Of a DNA stretch of 64,000 bases, positions 53,547-63,400 are shown piece after piece. The notes beneath the pieces were generated by a model. The model did not search any database. It saw only the letters and a program-made list of their open reading frames with translations, and was not told the DNA's origin. A program made the position numbers and the translations under genes. The stretch lies in assembly GCA_044235645.1 (NCBI GenBank), contig JBIIHQ010000010.1:1-64000 (forward strand), read 5' to 3'. The DNA is from OMIW01 sp044235645. Lineage in GTDB: Bacteria; Bdellovibrionota_C; UBA2361; OMIW01. The first letter of the stretch is position 1; each line of letters opens with the position of its first letter.

Positions 53547-55292
53547 ATGACGGTACCAGCGGTTCAGGATCTAGCGTCGGAGACGGCGAGCGATGTGGCG
53601 GTCGAAATTCCGAAAGGACGTCTTAAAAACCCGATGCCAGAGACTGTACAGAAAGCGGTTGAGTGCGCTCGCGACTTATGCTCGATAGCAACTTCAAGCG
53701 TTCTTGAAAAGAACGGCAATGACCAAGTCGTTAACAATGTACTTGAAAATCTCAAGAATCTTAATTTCCAAGGTCAGGATCTGTCTGAACTTCGTTTCAA
53801 GTATGAGGGGAATGTTTACTCGTTTGGCGGGTTGTTAGAGAAATTACACGACGACAGCAAGGGAGATTTTGGTAGTTTCAAAAGGACGGCAACGGAGTTA
53901 CTGCGAGGCACGGTCTTCGATGAAAATACCAGATTCGACCATGATCCCGAAAAGGATGCCAAGATAAAGCAGTTCCTCGATGATATATCGGGAGAATACA
54001 CGGGAGGCGGAACCGAACTAGTTACTATTGAGCCCATAGTGAAGTGGGCGGGATACGACCTAGTCCTGCCGATTGAGAAGGCGGAAATAAATGAAAGCGG
54101 GAAATCCAGTGGCGCGGAAAGCAGCACCGCAGGGGCTGCGGTAACGACAGCTTCCGCCGAAAAGCGTCAAATTGGCGCTCCTCAAGGAGGCCAAGACGCA
54201 GGTGATCCGCACGCATCAGGGGCTGACGGCTCAGCAGGTTCCAATGAGTCTTCGTCACTTAGCCCGTCCGCAGCGTTAAGCTCCGCCCCAGAGGCGGGTG
54301 ACAGGTTAAAGCCTCTCGAGGGGACTCAATTCGAAGAGCTTGTTGCTGCCTACAAGAGATGGGTTACGAACTCAGATACCGATGCCGAGGAGGCGATAAA
54401 GGGTAATATTCAAAAGATTAAACAGTCGGGTTTGGATGCGATTCCCCCGCGACGCCTCCTGTTGGTAACGGAGATGCTGGAGCACGTGGCATCATCATTA
54501 GAGGAAGAAAGGTCGGCAGGGGGACCGAACATTTACGATATCTTCTCGACGGAGCTAGTCCATGGGACATTCGCGGAGTTCTCCCGGGAATACCCCTCTG
54601 ATCGAGAGGTGGTTAGGTCGCAGTCGAATCTCGATTTTTTGCGAAGCCCTGAACAAGGGAAAGCAAATCCGGGTGACACAAGACCCGAGGGCTCGATTGA
54701 AGAGACATCTCCGGACAACGCAGGAGCTACCGCTCCGCAATCGCTCCGTGAGCGCGGTGCCAATCTCTTTAGCCACGTTCGCCAGCGCCTGACAAGGTCG
54801 GACCATACCCCCGTACTAGACCTCGCAACCGAGCCCGCGATAGAGGGGCAATCTCTTCCCGAAGCTCCGACCGCTTTGGACGGGCCCCCAGTCGAGGAGA
54901 TCGCTCAGCCAGCGGTTTCGCCGGATCAAGCCCCAAATATTACAGGGGCGACTGATTTCAAAAGGATGGTGGAGTCATTCCCAGCCTATAAAAGGGAGGA
55001 TAAGCTTCAACCGGTAGCCAACATCAATAACGGGAGTTTCGCAATTTATGCGGTCGAAGACGGGCAGAATCCCAAGCTCCATTTAATACCTGAAGTTGGA
55101 TGGGCCGACCCGGCTGAACAGGATACCTTGCGGAGATTTTTTTCTATCGAAATAGGAGAGAAGGGTTCAGGGTACGGCCTGAGTCCGGCCATCGTTACAT
55201 CTGAGGACCCAACCTCTGATTCGCCGGGTTATATCCCCATACAGAAGGGAACAATCTGGGTGCCTCACGACCATACGCTTGTAAGTAACTAG
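53547..55292 (+). CDS. Orphan multidomain protein with disordered linkers
   Basis: 581 residues, no signal peptide or membrane helix. The layout is an N-terminal domain (about 20-175), an Ser/Ala/Gly/Glu-rich linker (about 180-255), a helical middle domain (about 260-365), another Pro/Glu/Ala-rich linker (about 370-465) and a C-terminal domain (about 468-578) with SFAIYAVEDGQ and GYIPIQKGTIWVP. No family is recognised. TELLRGTVF in the first domain and TELVHGTFAEF in the middle domain look alike, so an ancient internal duplication is possible. GGGAG lies upstream of ATG 53547. It is the first gene before hisC (33 bp), which might be coincidental. Confidence 0.6.
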   Translation: MTVPAVQDLASETASDVAVEIPKGRLKNPMPETVQKAVECARDLCSIATSSVLEKNGNDQVVNNVLENLKNLNFQGQDLSELRFKYEGNVYSFGGLLEKLHDDSKGDFGSFKRTATELLRGTVFDENTRFDHDPEKDAKIKQFLDDISGEYTGGGTELVTIEPIVKWAGYDLVLPIEKAEINESGKSSGAESSTAGAAVTTASAEKRQIGAPQGGQDAGDPHASGADGSAGSNESSSLSPSAALSSAPEAGDRLKPLEGTQFEELVAAYKRWVTNSDTDAEEAIKGNIQKIKQSGLDAIPPRRLLLVTEMLEHVASSLEEERSAGGPNIYDIFSTELVHGTFAEFSREYPSDREVVRSQSNLDFLRSPEQGKANPGDTRPEGSIEETSPDNAGATAPQSLRERGANLFSHVRQRLTRSDHTPVLDLATEPAIEGQSLPEAPTALDGPPVEEIAQPAVSPDQAPNITGATDFKRMVESFPAYKREDKLQPVANINNGSFAIYAVEDGQNPKLHLIPEVGWADPAEQDTLRRFFSIEIGEKGSGYGLSPAIVTSEDPTSDSPGYIPIQKGTIWVPHDHTLVSN

Positions 55293-55325
55293 CGAGGCTA
55301 TCAAGGGTGATGGAGGCTCCCGGAG

Positions 55326-56438
55326 GTGGCGCCTGTTACCGATCCGAGCGCCAATCCTATGCCCCCCCGCCCCACTATCCTTTCCCTCACCCCCTACCAC
55401 GGCCCTGCAGAGGGCCGAATCCTCACCTCCGACCTTCTCCTTGACGCGAACGAGTGCACTCAAGGCCCACCTCCTCATGTCATCGCTGCGCTCCGCGCTG
55501 CCCTCGATAATCCCAAGGTCATCCGGTGCTACCCTGAATACGGCGCGCTCTCCGCGATGCTGGGTGCAAACGCAGGTGTACCATCTTCCTACATCCTCCC
55601 CACGAACGGATCAGACCAGGCGATTGATATCATCTTTCGGTGCTATGCAGAGCACGACGACGAGGTAATCATTCCCGCCCCATCATTTGCGACCTTTTTC
55701 CAGTCGGCCCGGTTGCAGGGGTGTACGATCATAAGTCCTGAGTACTCGCGGGACTGTGGCTTCCCTCTTGACGCAGTGCGAAGAGCGTTGTCATCTCGAA
55801 CTCGCCTCATCGTGGTGTGTAATCCGAACAACCCCACCGGTACCGTTGTCCCAGTCGATCAGCTCATTGCCCTCGCCTCAACCGTCGCAACATCAGCACC
55901 TGACGCGCTTGTACTCGTCGATGAGTGCTATCTTGAGTTCTCCGGAGTGACCGTCGCGCCGTATCTCGATACGTATCCCCACCTTTGCATAACCCGAACC
56001 CTCTCAAAAACGTGGGCTTTAGCTGGCCTCCGTGTTGGGTATGTGCTCGCTCATCCGACCGTCATCAACGAACTCTGCAAAGTGCGCGGACCGTATGATG
56101 TGAATGCCTTCGCGTCGATAGCGGCTCAGGCGGCGCTTGCGGACCCCGCACCGATGCGGGAGTACGCCGCTGAGGTCACGTCGGTATCGCGCCCCCTGTT
56201 GTGTGATTTTCTGAACATTCGGGGGGTGCCTTATTGGCCATCGGGCGGTAACTTTGTCCTTGTCCACCCGCCATATCCGGAACGGTGCTGCTCCTATTTT
56301 GCCGAACGCGGCATTCGGCTCCGTCCACGCTCGGGGGGGCCAATCGAAGGATCAATTCGGATAAGTCTGGGGACCGCGGCAGAGACGTTACGAGTCATTG
56401 AGATTTTTGCGGATTATCTTGATAAAACTGAGCAATGA
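55326..56438 (+). CDS. hisC: Histidinol-phosphate aminotransferase HisC
   Basis: PLP enzyme of histidine synthesis that makes histidinol phosphate. The 370-residue protein has LDANECTQGPPP (N-terminal substrate region), the YPEYGALSAMLG block, NGSDQAIDIIF, NPNNPTGTVVP, the aspartate in LVDECYLEFSG and PLP lysine in TRTLSKTWALAGLRVGY (K about 228). The C-terminal IRISLGTAAE motif is complete. GTG 55326 has GGAGG at good spacing; ATG 55359 is an alternative. hisN follows (24 bp), forming a two-gene histidine unit. Confidence 0.92.
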   Translation: MAPVTDPSANPMPPRPTILSLTPYHGPAEGRILTSDLLLDANECTQGPPPHVIAALRAALDNPKVIRCYPEYGALSAMLGANAGVPSSYILPTNGSDQAIDIIFRCYAEHDDEVIIPAPSFATFFQSARLQGCTIISPEYSRDCGFPLDAVRRALSSRTRLIVVCNPNNPTGTVVPVDQLIALASTVATSAPDALVLVDECYLEFSGVTVAPYLDTYPHLCITRTLSKTWALAGLRVGYVLAHPTVINELCKVRGPYDVNAFASIAAQAALADPAPMREYAAEVTSVSRPLLCDFLNIRGVPYWPSGGNFVLVHPPYPERCCSYFAERGIRLRPRSGGPIEGSIRISLGTAAETLRVIEIFADYLDKTEQ

Positions 56439-56462
56439 CTGAGCTCTTCCGAGAACCTCTGT

Positions 56463-57341
56463 ATGTCACCATCACTCTCCTCTCCATCTCACCGTTTCGC
56501 TTTTCCTCCCCCCTCCCCTGATGCGCTCCGCCGGTTCGAGATCTTCGATACCCTCTTCGACCTTTCCGGCGCGGTGCTGCGTCCTGCGTATCGGTGTGGC
56601 ACTCTCGCGACCGAAAGCAAAGAAATGCTCTCTCCTCTCGTGACTGCCGCTGACCGCGCGGTCGAGCGGGTGTTACGGGAGGCAATTCATGAGCGGTTTC
56701 CGATGGACGGCATTGTCGGTGAGGAAGAGGCGCCAAGCGCGGGAAGCTCCCCGTTTGAATGGGTCATCGATCCTATCGATGGCACGTCATCACTGGTGCG
56801 CGGACTACCTCTTTTTGGAACCCTGATTGGCCTTATCGATAAGAGCACCGGCCAGATCGTGTGTGGTGGTGCGGACCAGCCCATTCTGGGTGATAGAATC
56901 CTCGCCCAACGGGGGGCACCACCTCGTTGGAACGGCGAGGTGGTAGTAAATCGATTCAGCAAGACGGTGCCGACAAACGCAGCCCTCACCGATGCTTGCC
57001 TCTGCGCGACAACTCCTCAGATGTTTACGACCTCCGCGGAACAGCGAGTGCGCGAGGCCGTCATGACCCATTGTCGGCGATCGGCGTGGGGAGGGGACTG
57101 GTTTAATTACATCCTCATGATCGGCGGAAAAAGCACCATTCCTTTGGTGATCGTCGAAGCGGGATTACAATTCTACGATATCTGCGCTCTTGTCCCGATA
57201 ATCGAGGCAGTGGGTGGTGTCATCTCCGACTGGGACGGAGGGCCAATTACCCCGCGCACCACCCAGGTACTGGCTGCCCCCAATCGCGCTCTCGGAGAGG
57301 CACTTCAGCGACTTGTCGCCGATGCTCGAGGAACACCGTGA
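56463..57341 (+). CDS. hisN: Inositol monophosphatase-family phosphatase, probable histidinol phosphatase HisN
   Basis: 292 residues. Metal ligands lie in GIVGEEEAP (GEE), WVIDPIDGTSS (DPIDGT) and the C-terminal YDICALVPIIEAVGGVISDWDG. The N-terminal TAADRAVERVLREAI region is typical of IMPase enzymes. Pairing with hisC makes histidinol-phosphate the most likely substrate, as in other hisN-type pathways; general inositol- or 3'-phosphoadenosine-type phosphatase remains possible. An 8 bp perfect hairpin follows the stop. Confidence 0.82.
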   Translation: MSPSLSSPSHRFAFPPPSPDALRRFEIFDTLFDLSGAVLRPAYRCGTLATESKEMLSPLVTAADRAVERVLREAIHERFPMDGIVGEEEAPSAGSSPFEWVIDPIDGTSSLVRGLPLFGTLIGLIDKSTGQIVCGGADQPILGDRILAQRGAPPRWNGEVVVNRFSKTVPTNAALTDACLCATTPQMFTTSAEQRVREAVMTHCRRSAWGGDWFNYILMIGGKSTIPLVIVEAGLQFYDICALVPIIEAVGGVISDWDGGPITPRTTQVLAAPNRALGEALQRLVADARGTP

Positions 57342-57364
57342 CGCAGAGATGTGTGGCTCTGCGT
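57341..57364 (+). terminator. Hairpin after hisN, between convergent genes
   Basis: ACGCAGAG (57341-57348) pairs perfectly with CTCTGCGT (57357-57364). No T-run follows. It may work as a weak bidirectional barrier between hisN and pstS. Confidence 0.45.
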
Positions 57365-57376
57365 CGGTCCCCTCCT

Positions 57377-58330
57377 CTAATGCACGAGCGGGACAAACCC
57401 AACCTCCTCGATTAAAGGTCCCCGTTCAACAGCAGACGCAAACGCAATAAATGGGCCTAACTCCGGCGACGCCGCTGCACCAGCACGTTGTGTTGATTGA
57501 TAGACATAGAGGGGTCGCGAAAGGGGACGATAGGTTCCTTCCTTGACGGTATCGGTCCTGGGAAGAACGCAGTCGTTCGCCGCTTGTGAGGATGGTGCCG
57601 CGGCAGATGACGGCTCTTTCATCGGCGAAATCGCAACCGCCTTTAGCTGCCCAGTATTTTGAAGGTAATATGCAAGGCTGAAATAGCCAAGCGCACCGGG
57701 ATCTCCCGCAACCCCACGGATAAGCACATTGTCGTCTTCGCTCGCGGTGTAATCTCCCCGACTTCGCTTCGCCGTACCGACAACCGCTTCGGTAAAGTAA
57801 TCAAAGGTTCCCGAGTCAGTGCCCGGTCCGTAAAGGGTAAGGGGGCGATCGGGAAACTCAGCACGCACTTGCCTCCACGAGGTGATCTTCCCCTGCGCTG
57901 CGGGCTCCCAGATCGCCGCCAGCTCACCGATGGTGAGGCACTGAGCCCAGGTATTGCTCGGATGAACAACGACGACAATCGCGTCTGTCGCAATCGGGAT
58001 CTCTCGGAATGAAACCCCCGATTTCTCGCAGAGAGCACGCTCAACGGGTTGGATGGGTCGCGATGCGGTTGCTATCTCAAGCTCTCCCGCACAAAACTTT
58101 TTGAAGCCCCCCCCAGTACCAGAGACCCCGATTGTTATCTCGGTGTCTGGGTGCTCGCTTTGATATTCCTCCGCAAGTGCCTCGACAATAGGGTAAACGG
58201 TACTCGAACCATCTATCCGGATCTGCTGTATCGGGGAGGCTGTGGCTATCGAGGTGACGAAGATTCCCACGAAGGCGAAGGAGGGAGGAAGGGGGCGAAG
58301 GACAGCGGAGACAAGGAAGCATTTCTGCAT
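57377..58330 (-). CDS. pstS: Phosphate-binding periplasmic protein PstS
   Basis: 317 residues with a signal peptide (about 1-25, LVSAVLRPLPPSFAFVGIF). The phosphate-binding motifs IRIDGSSTVYPI, GVSGTGGGFKKFCAGE and LYGPGTDSGTFDYF are characteristic of the PstS/SphX family. The LIRGVAGDPGALGYFSLAY block near residue 205 completes the fold. It delivers phosphate to PstCAB, none of which is in the window, so it is an orphan or stress-induced PstS. ATG 58330 with AGGAGT upstream is chosen. Confidence 0.9.
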   Translation of the reverse strand: MQKCFLVSAVLRPLPPSFAFVGIFVTSIATASPIQQIRIDGSSTVYPIVEALAEEYQSEHPDTEITIGVSGTGGGFKKFCAGELEIATASRPIQPVERALCEKSGVSFREIPIATDAIVVVVHPSNTWAQCLTIGELAAIWEPAAQGKITSWRQVRAEFPDRPLTLYGPGTDSGTFDYFTEAVVGTAKRSRGDYTASEDDNVLIRGVAGDPGALGYFSLAYYLQNTGQLKAVAISPMKEPSSAAAPSSQAANDCVLPRTDTVKEGTYRPLSRPLYVYQSTQRAGAAASPELGPFIAFASAVERGPLIEEVGFVPLVH

Positions 58331-58458
58331 AGCTACTCCTGAAAGGGATGAGGCTCTGCTCTGGAGAAATAATCGAGCTATTTCACCGATCCAGTGACCC
58401 CCATAAATGTCGGCAGAAGGAGAGTTAACACAGGACACCTCCCTGCGGAAGGGGTATG

Positions 58459-59256
58459 TTAAAAGGAGAAATCACACCACGGGTCAATCCGATGCGGGAA
58501 CCTCTCCTCATGGTGACGCCACGCATCGATCAGCCGCTCTCGGAGCAGTCGGGTCCCCGGACCTCGATAGTGCCTTTTTGACCAGGCCAGGATGAGTTGA
58601 GATTCCTTCAGATAATCCTCTGCCGCATGTCGTTTCCGAACGTACCAGGGAGCTTCTCTGTTCGGAAGAAGGTACGGCTCCAGATTCTCAATCCGGTCGG
58701 CCATCTTAACGATTGCTGTCTCAGACCTCAGTTCCCGTAGCGAACTGATCCGAAAGAGGCTGTCCATCATTCTGACTTCTTTGTTGATGCCCTCGTCTTT
58801 TGACATCGCCAGAACGCTCTCAGCAATCCGAGTCCCGAACCGCGACTCCAGGTCGCCACATGTTACTGAGGTATCCTCGAGCACATCATGGAGATAGGCC
58901 AGAACAACGACTGAGTCTCTGTCAGGCTGTGATTGCCAACGGTGCTTCGACTCATCACAGATGCGGGCGGCTGTCTTAGCGACTCGCTCCAAATGACCAA
59001 AATAGGGCGAGTTCATATCGGGATAGACCTGGCCTTTATGAGCCTGTGCAGCAAACACAGCCGCTCTCGTAATCAGAGCTGACACATCCTCCCCTGGTCG
59101 CATTACACCGCTCGCACCTCCCTCACCAGCACCTGACACCGCTGGCATTCGGCCCGACAAGTTATCTCTCTTCGCATCCCCTACATATGCCGAATGACTC
59201 TTATCACCTTGACCCGCATCTCGCACGCCGTGACCATAATTCCGATTACCAAACAT
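58459..59256 (-). CDS. HDxxED-motif hydrolase, probable small alarmone (ppGpp) hydrolase (paralog 1)
   Basis: 265 residues with one HD domain and no synthetase, TGS or ACT domain. The metal and catalytic motif is AYLHDVLEDTSVT (HDxxED), with an upstream His (SPYFGHLERVA) and a downstream Asp (AIVKMADRIENLE). The C-terminal DYLKESQLILAW and LLRERLIDAW blocks are shared with the second gene. Resembles Mesh1/SpoT-hydrolase proteins that degrade (p)ppGpp; biochemistry is not proven here. The first 50 residues are polar and may not be translated (ATG 59103 is an alternative). It lies beside pstS. Confidence 0.75.
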   Translation of the reverse strand: MFGNRNYGHGVRDAGQGDKSHSAYVGDAKRDNLSGRMPAVSGAGEGGASGVMRPGEDVSALITRAAVFAAQAHKGQVYPDMNSPYFGHLERVAKTAARICDESKHRWQSQPDRDSVVVLAYLHDVLEDTSVTCGDLESRFGTRIAESVLAMSKDEGINKEVRMMDSLFRISSLRELRSETAIVKMADRIENLEPYLLPNREAPWYVRKRHAAEDYLKESQLILAWSKRHYRGPGTRLLRERLIDAWRHHEERFPHRIDPWCDFSF

Positions 59257-59749
59257 AGCTATGCCTAAACGAGGAAAATGATACCTCTCAAGCGTATTGA
59301 GCGCGGGTTGATTTGATCGAATGCCTTAACATAAAGGCACAAGGCAATTTCGGTCTCGTATCTGACGCTACAATGAATACTGCTGCCTGCGAGCTACAGC
59401 ACGAGGCACCGAGGGTATCCCTCAATGTCGCAACTCATGCAAACAACACCCTCCGTTGAAGATGTGAGCACGAAATGAATAATGGGTTCACAATTCGACC
59501 CAATGACCGAACGAACCACAACTTAATCGACGATGTGGTGATCCCTTTAAACGATACCACCATTGTCCCACGCATCTTCGACAGAAGACTCACTGAGAAT
59601 AAGAGGTGGAAGAGAATTTTCCTCCTCCACCGATTATTAACAACCATTTCTGACTCCTGACCCATCATCACAGGGAGCAGCCCTGTTGAGAAAAAACAAG
59701 CGCATTTCTGGCACTGTTCCTGGATCATTCCTGTCCCCGCATGAATGCG
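59257..59749. other. Intergenic region between the two HD-domain genes
   Basis: 493 bp of AT-rich sequence. A 61-codon plus-strand frame at 59475-59660 and a 97-codon minus-strand frame at 59435-59728 lack family similarity or ribosome sites. The only structure is the hairpin at 59605-59631. A degenerate third copy of the HD gene was not found by eye. Confidence 0.4.
59605..59631 (-). terminator. Hairpin downstream of HD-domain paralog 2
   Basis: GGTGGAGGAG and CTCTTCCACC (minus strand reading) form a 10 bp stem with one G-U and loop GAAAATT. A T-rich TCTTATTCTC follows. Likely a weak terminator for the HD-domain gene at 59750. Confidence 0.5.
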
Positions 59750-60328
59750 TCACCGCACCAACACCCCTCGACACGCCTCTATTCTCTCGCGAAGCAGTTC
59801 AGGACCAGCCCCTCCAACAGACCCGAGCTCAGACAAGATGAGTTGCGATTCCGCAAGGTAACCGAACGCAAACTTCGGGGAGCGACTCGAGCGATTTCGG
59901 TGTATTGATTCAAGATTGCAAATACGATCTGCTATCTTAACCAACCACACCTCTTTTCGCTGTTCACGAATACGACGAAGGCTATCGGGCATCCGATCGT
60001 ACTTAGACAAAGACGAGTTCTTCGAAAGAGCGAGAACGCCATCGGCAACCGAGCGACCAAACTTGTTGGCAAGCTCCCGATGGGATACTTTGGAATCCTC
60101 GATGATGTCATGGAGGGCTCCCACCGTACCTGCAAAAAGGACGTCGAGATCTGTTCGTCGATGTTTCCGGCAGAGATCCATTGATAGGATCGACACCATC
60201 CACAGATGTGCGACGTACGGCGTCGACGTGCCAGGATACTTCTGAGACGCATGTCTCGATGATGCAAACTGGACAGCCTCGGATAAGCGATCCAAGACCA
60301 TCAGCTCGCGACGATATTTCGTATTCAC
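59750..60328 (-). CDS. HDxxED-motif hydrolase, probable small alarmone hydrolase (paralog 2)
   Basis: 192 residues. Motif residues are AHLWMV (His), GALHDIIEDSKVS (HDxxED) and VKIADRICNLE (Asp). Compared with the gene at 58459 it shares VLALSKNSSLSKYDRMPDSL-like wording (VLAxSK...RMxDSLxRI) and YLAESQLIL/LLRERI at the C-terminus, so the pair arose by duplication and diverged. As with its neighbour, only the hydrolase domain is present. It is divergent in sequence but in the same orientation. Likely (p)ppGpp hydrolase (inference). Start ATG 60328 has no strong ribosome site. Confidence 0.75.
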   Translation of the reverse strand: MNTKYRRELMVLDRLSEAVQFASSRHASQKYPGTSTPYVAHLWMVSILSMDLCRKHRRTDLDVLFAGTVGALHDIIEDSKVSHRELANKFGRSVADGVLALSKNSSLSKYDRMPDSLRRIREQRKEVWLVKIADRICNLESIHRNRSSRSPKFAFGYLAESQLILSELGSVGGAGPELLRERIEACRGVLVR

Positions 60329-60413
60329 AACCTTTTCAGCAAACAGCCGAAATAGAACCCAACTGGCCCTCTTCTGTCAATATTTCACCTCTGTCTTGTC
60401 TCGGAATGCCTCC

Positions 60414-63400
60414 TCAGCGATACCCCAACACTGGAGCCAGCCATCGCTCACACTCCTCCAGACTCATTTCCTTGCGAGACGCGTAGTCCGTTACCTGATC
60501 CTTCCCAATCTTTCCAACAGCAAAATATCTGCTTTCCGGGTGGGAAAAGTAGAGCCCCGATACACTGCTTGCAGGATACATCGCATAGTTTTCGGTGAGG
60601 GTACAACCGATTTTGGCATCCGGCTCAAGCAGGCCCCACAGCTTAGCTTTTTCGGTATGATCAGGTGACGCGGGATATCCAGGAGCAGGCCGAATCCCAC
60701 GGTACTCTTCCCGTATAATCGCGGCAAGCGGTACTTCCCCAGGCTGTTCATACCCCCACCACTGACGAACCTGATGATGTAGATACTCCGCGAGCGCTTC
60801 CGCAAACCGATCACCGATGACCTTAGCCATAATCGAGGTATAATCGTCGTGATGCGCCTCATATCGGTGCGCGAAAGGCTCGACTCCGTGAACCGTAACG
60901 GCAAAACCTCCGATATAATCACACCCCGGCTCCGACGAGATATAATCAGCGAGGCAGTAATTCGGTACCCCTTGTTGTTGTCGTTGGCTGCGGAGGAAAC
61001 ACAGCCTCTTCTCCTCAAAAGCATCCTCAGCTCTTTTTCCGGCTGACGCATCCCCAGAGACGGCTCGCACTATGACATCATCCCCTTCACGGTGCGCTGG
61101 CCAGAAACCAACAACCGCCTGAAGCCGATACGCCTTTGTTTGAATGATCTCCGAAAGCAGCGTCTGCGCGTCAGCGAAGATGCGACGAGCCTCAGGGCCG
61201 ACCTCTTTTTTGTCGAGGATATCGGGGTAACTCCCCTTCAGATCCCACGCCCAAAAAAGCGGAGACCAATCGATGTACGGCACCACATCGCTCATCGGTA
61301 TATCGGACAGCTCCCGAACTCCGAGAAATGCGGGGATCGGAGGGGTATAATCATTCCATGAAATCGAGACTCCTTGCTCTCGCGCCGCCGCTAGCGTCGC
61401 GTGCGCCAGCTCGGCACGATGAGCCCCGTGTTCGACACGGATCGCCTCCTGGGATTGGCGAATCTCTTCACGATACTCCGCGGAGGACCGGAGCCGTGAG
61501 CATACTTCGACCACAAGTGATGCATCGGCGACATGCACCACCGCATCGGTGTAATGAGGCGCCAGCCGAAGCGCGGTGTGCGCTTTTGAGGTCGTCGCAC
61601 CGCCGATGAGAACGGGAATTCGCACCCCCGACCGCTCGAACTCTCGAAGATTATGAGCCATCTCATCGAGCGATGGGGTTATCAATCCGCTCATCCCCAC
61701 CAGGTCAGCCTTGTACTCTTTGATCGCCTCAAGGATTTTTTCGCAACTGACCATAACTCCGAGGTCGACAACCCGATACCCATTGCATCCCAGCACCACC
61801 CCGACGATATTTTTTCCAATATCGTGAACATCTCCCTTCACCGTGGCGATGACAAAGGTTCCTTGTGTCGATCCTCCCGAGGACGCTTTTTCGGCCTCCA
61901 TCATCGGCTCAAGAACCGCCACTGCGCGCTTCATCACGCGAGCACTCTTGACCACCTGCGGCAGGAACATCTTTCCTTGACCAAAGAGCTCACCAACAAT
62001 CTTCATTCCACTCATCAGCGGCCCTTCGATGACCGCGAGCGGAATCTGATAAAGCGCGAGCGCTTCAGCAGTATCAGCCTCGACGTAGTCAACGATACCT
62101 TTGATTAAGGCGTGAGAAAGGCGCTCCTCGACACTCCCATTCCGCCACTCGAGCTGCTCTGACGCGCCCGACTTTTGCCCTTCTCCGCGAAATGTCTCGG
62201 CAAATGAGGTAAGCCGCTCGGTACCGTGAGGATCCGTATTTAGCAGCACCGCCTCAACAAGCCCAAGAAGCTCCGGTGGAATCTCCTCGTACACCGCCAG
62301 CATCCCCGCATTCACGATCCCCATGTCAAGACCAGCCTTGATCGCATGATAGAGGAAAGCTGAGTGCATCGCCTCCCGCACTGGCCCGTTACCGCGGAAC
62401 GAGAAGGAGATATTACTCACACCACCACTGGTCAGAGCCCCGGGGCAGCTCCGCTTTATCTCTGCAACTGCATTGATAAAGTCAAGAGCGTAGCTGTTAT
62501 GTTCCTCAATCCCCGTTGCAACGGTGAGAATATTCGGGTCAAAGATAATATCGGTTGGATCCATCCCCACCATCTCAGTGAGGATCTTGTAGGCACGCTG
62601 ACAGATGCGAACCTTGTCGCGGAGTGTCGCCGCCTGACCTTGTTCATCGAACGCCATCACGACAACCGCCGCTCCGAATCGACGGATCGTCCGCGCCTGC
62701 TCGATAAATCGCGATTCTCCCTCCTTGAGACTGATGGAATTAATTATCGGCCGTCCTTGTACACATTTAAGTCCTGCAAGAAGTACCTCCCACCGAGAGC
62801 TATCGATCATTATCGGCACCCTCGCGATATCTGGCTCTCCTGCGATAAGGTTAAGGAACCGGGTCATACACGCGACCCCGTCGAGAAGCCCCTCATCAAA
62901 GTTAACATCGATGATGTGAGCCCCATTCTCAACCTGCTGACGCGCGACAACGAGCGCGTCATCAAACCGCCCCTCCTCAATCATTTTCCGAAACTTTGGC
63001 GAACCGGTCACGTTGGTGCGCTCACCGACGATGATAAATTGCCGATTCTCCTCCTGATCGATGACCAGCGGCTCAAGTCCGGCGAGAGTCGTGATGGCAC
63101 GACGAGTCGGGGGCACACGAGGGGGAAGGCCTCGGAACGCCTCGACGAGTGCTGCAATGTGTTCGGGTGTTGTCCCGCAACATCCCCCCACCATATTGAT
63201 CCACCCCCGCTCCATCAATGAGGAGAGCGCATCCCGTGTATCTGACGGAGTTTCATCGTAGCCGGTATCGCTGAGGGGATTGGGGAGACCGGCATTCGGA
63301 TAGCAACTTACGAAGCAATCGGCAATCCGGGAGAGCTCTTCGATATACGGGCGCATCTCGCGGGCACCAAGCGCACAGTTGATGCCCACACTCAACGGTT

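Noticed and set aside
59435..59728. Two short overlapping frames between the HD-domain genes
   Set aside because: No ribosome sites, no family, AT-rich background; likely chance.
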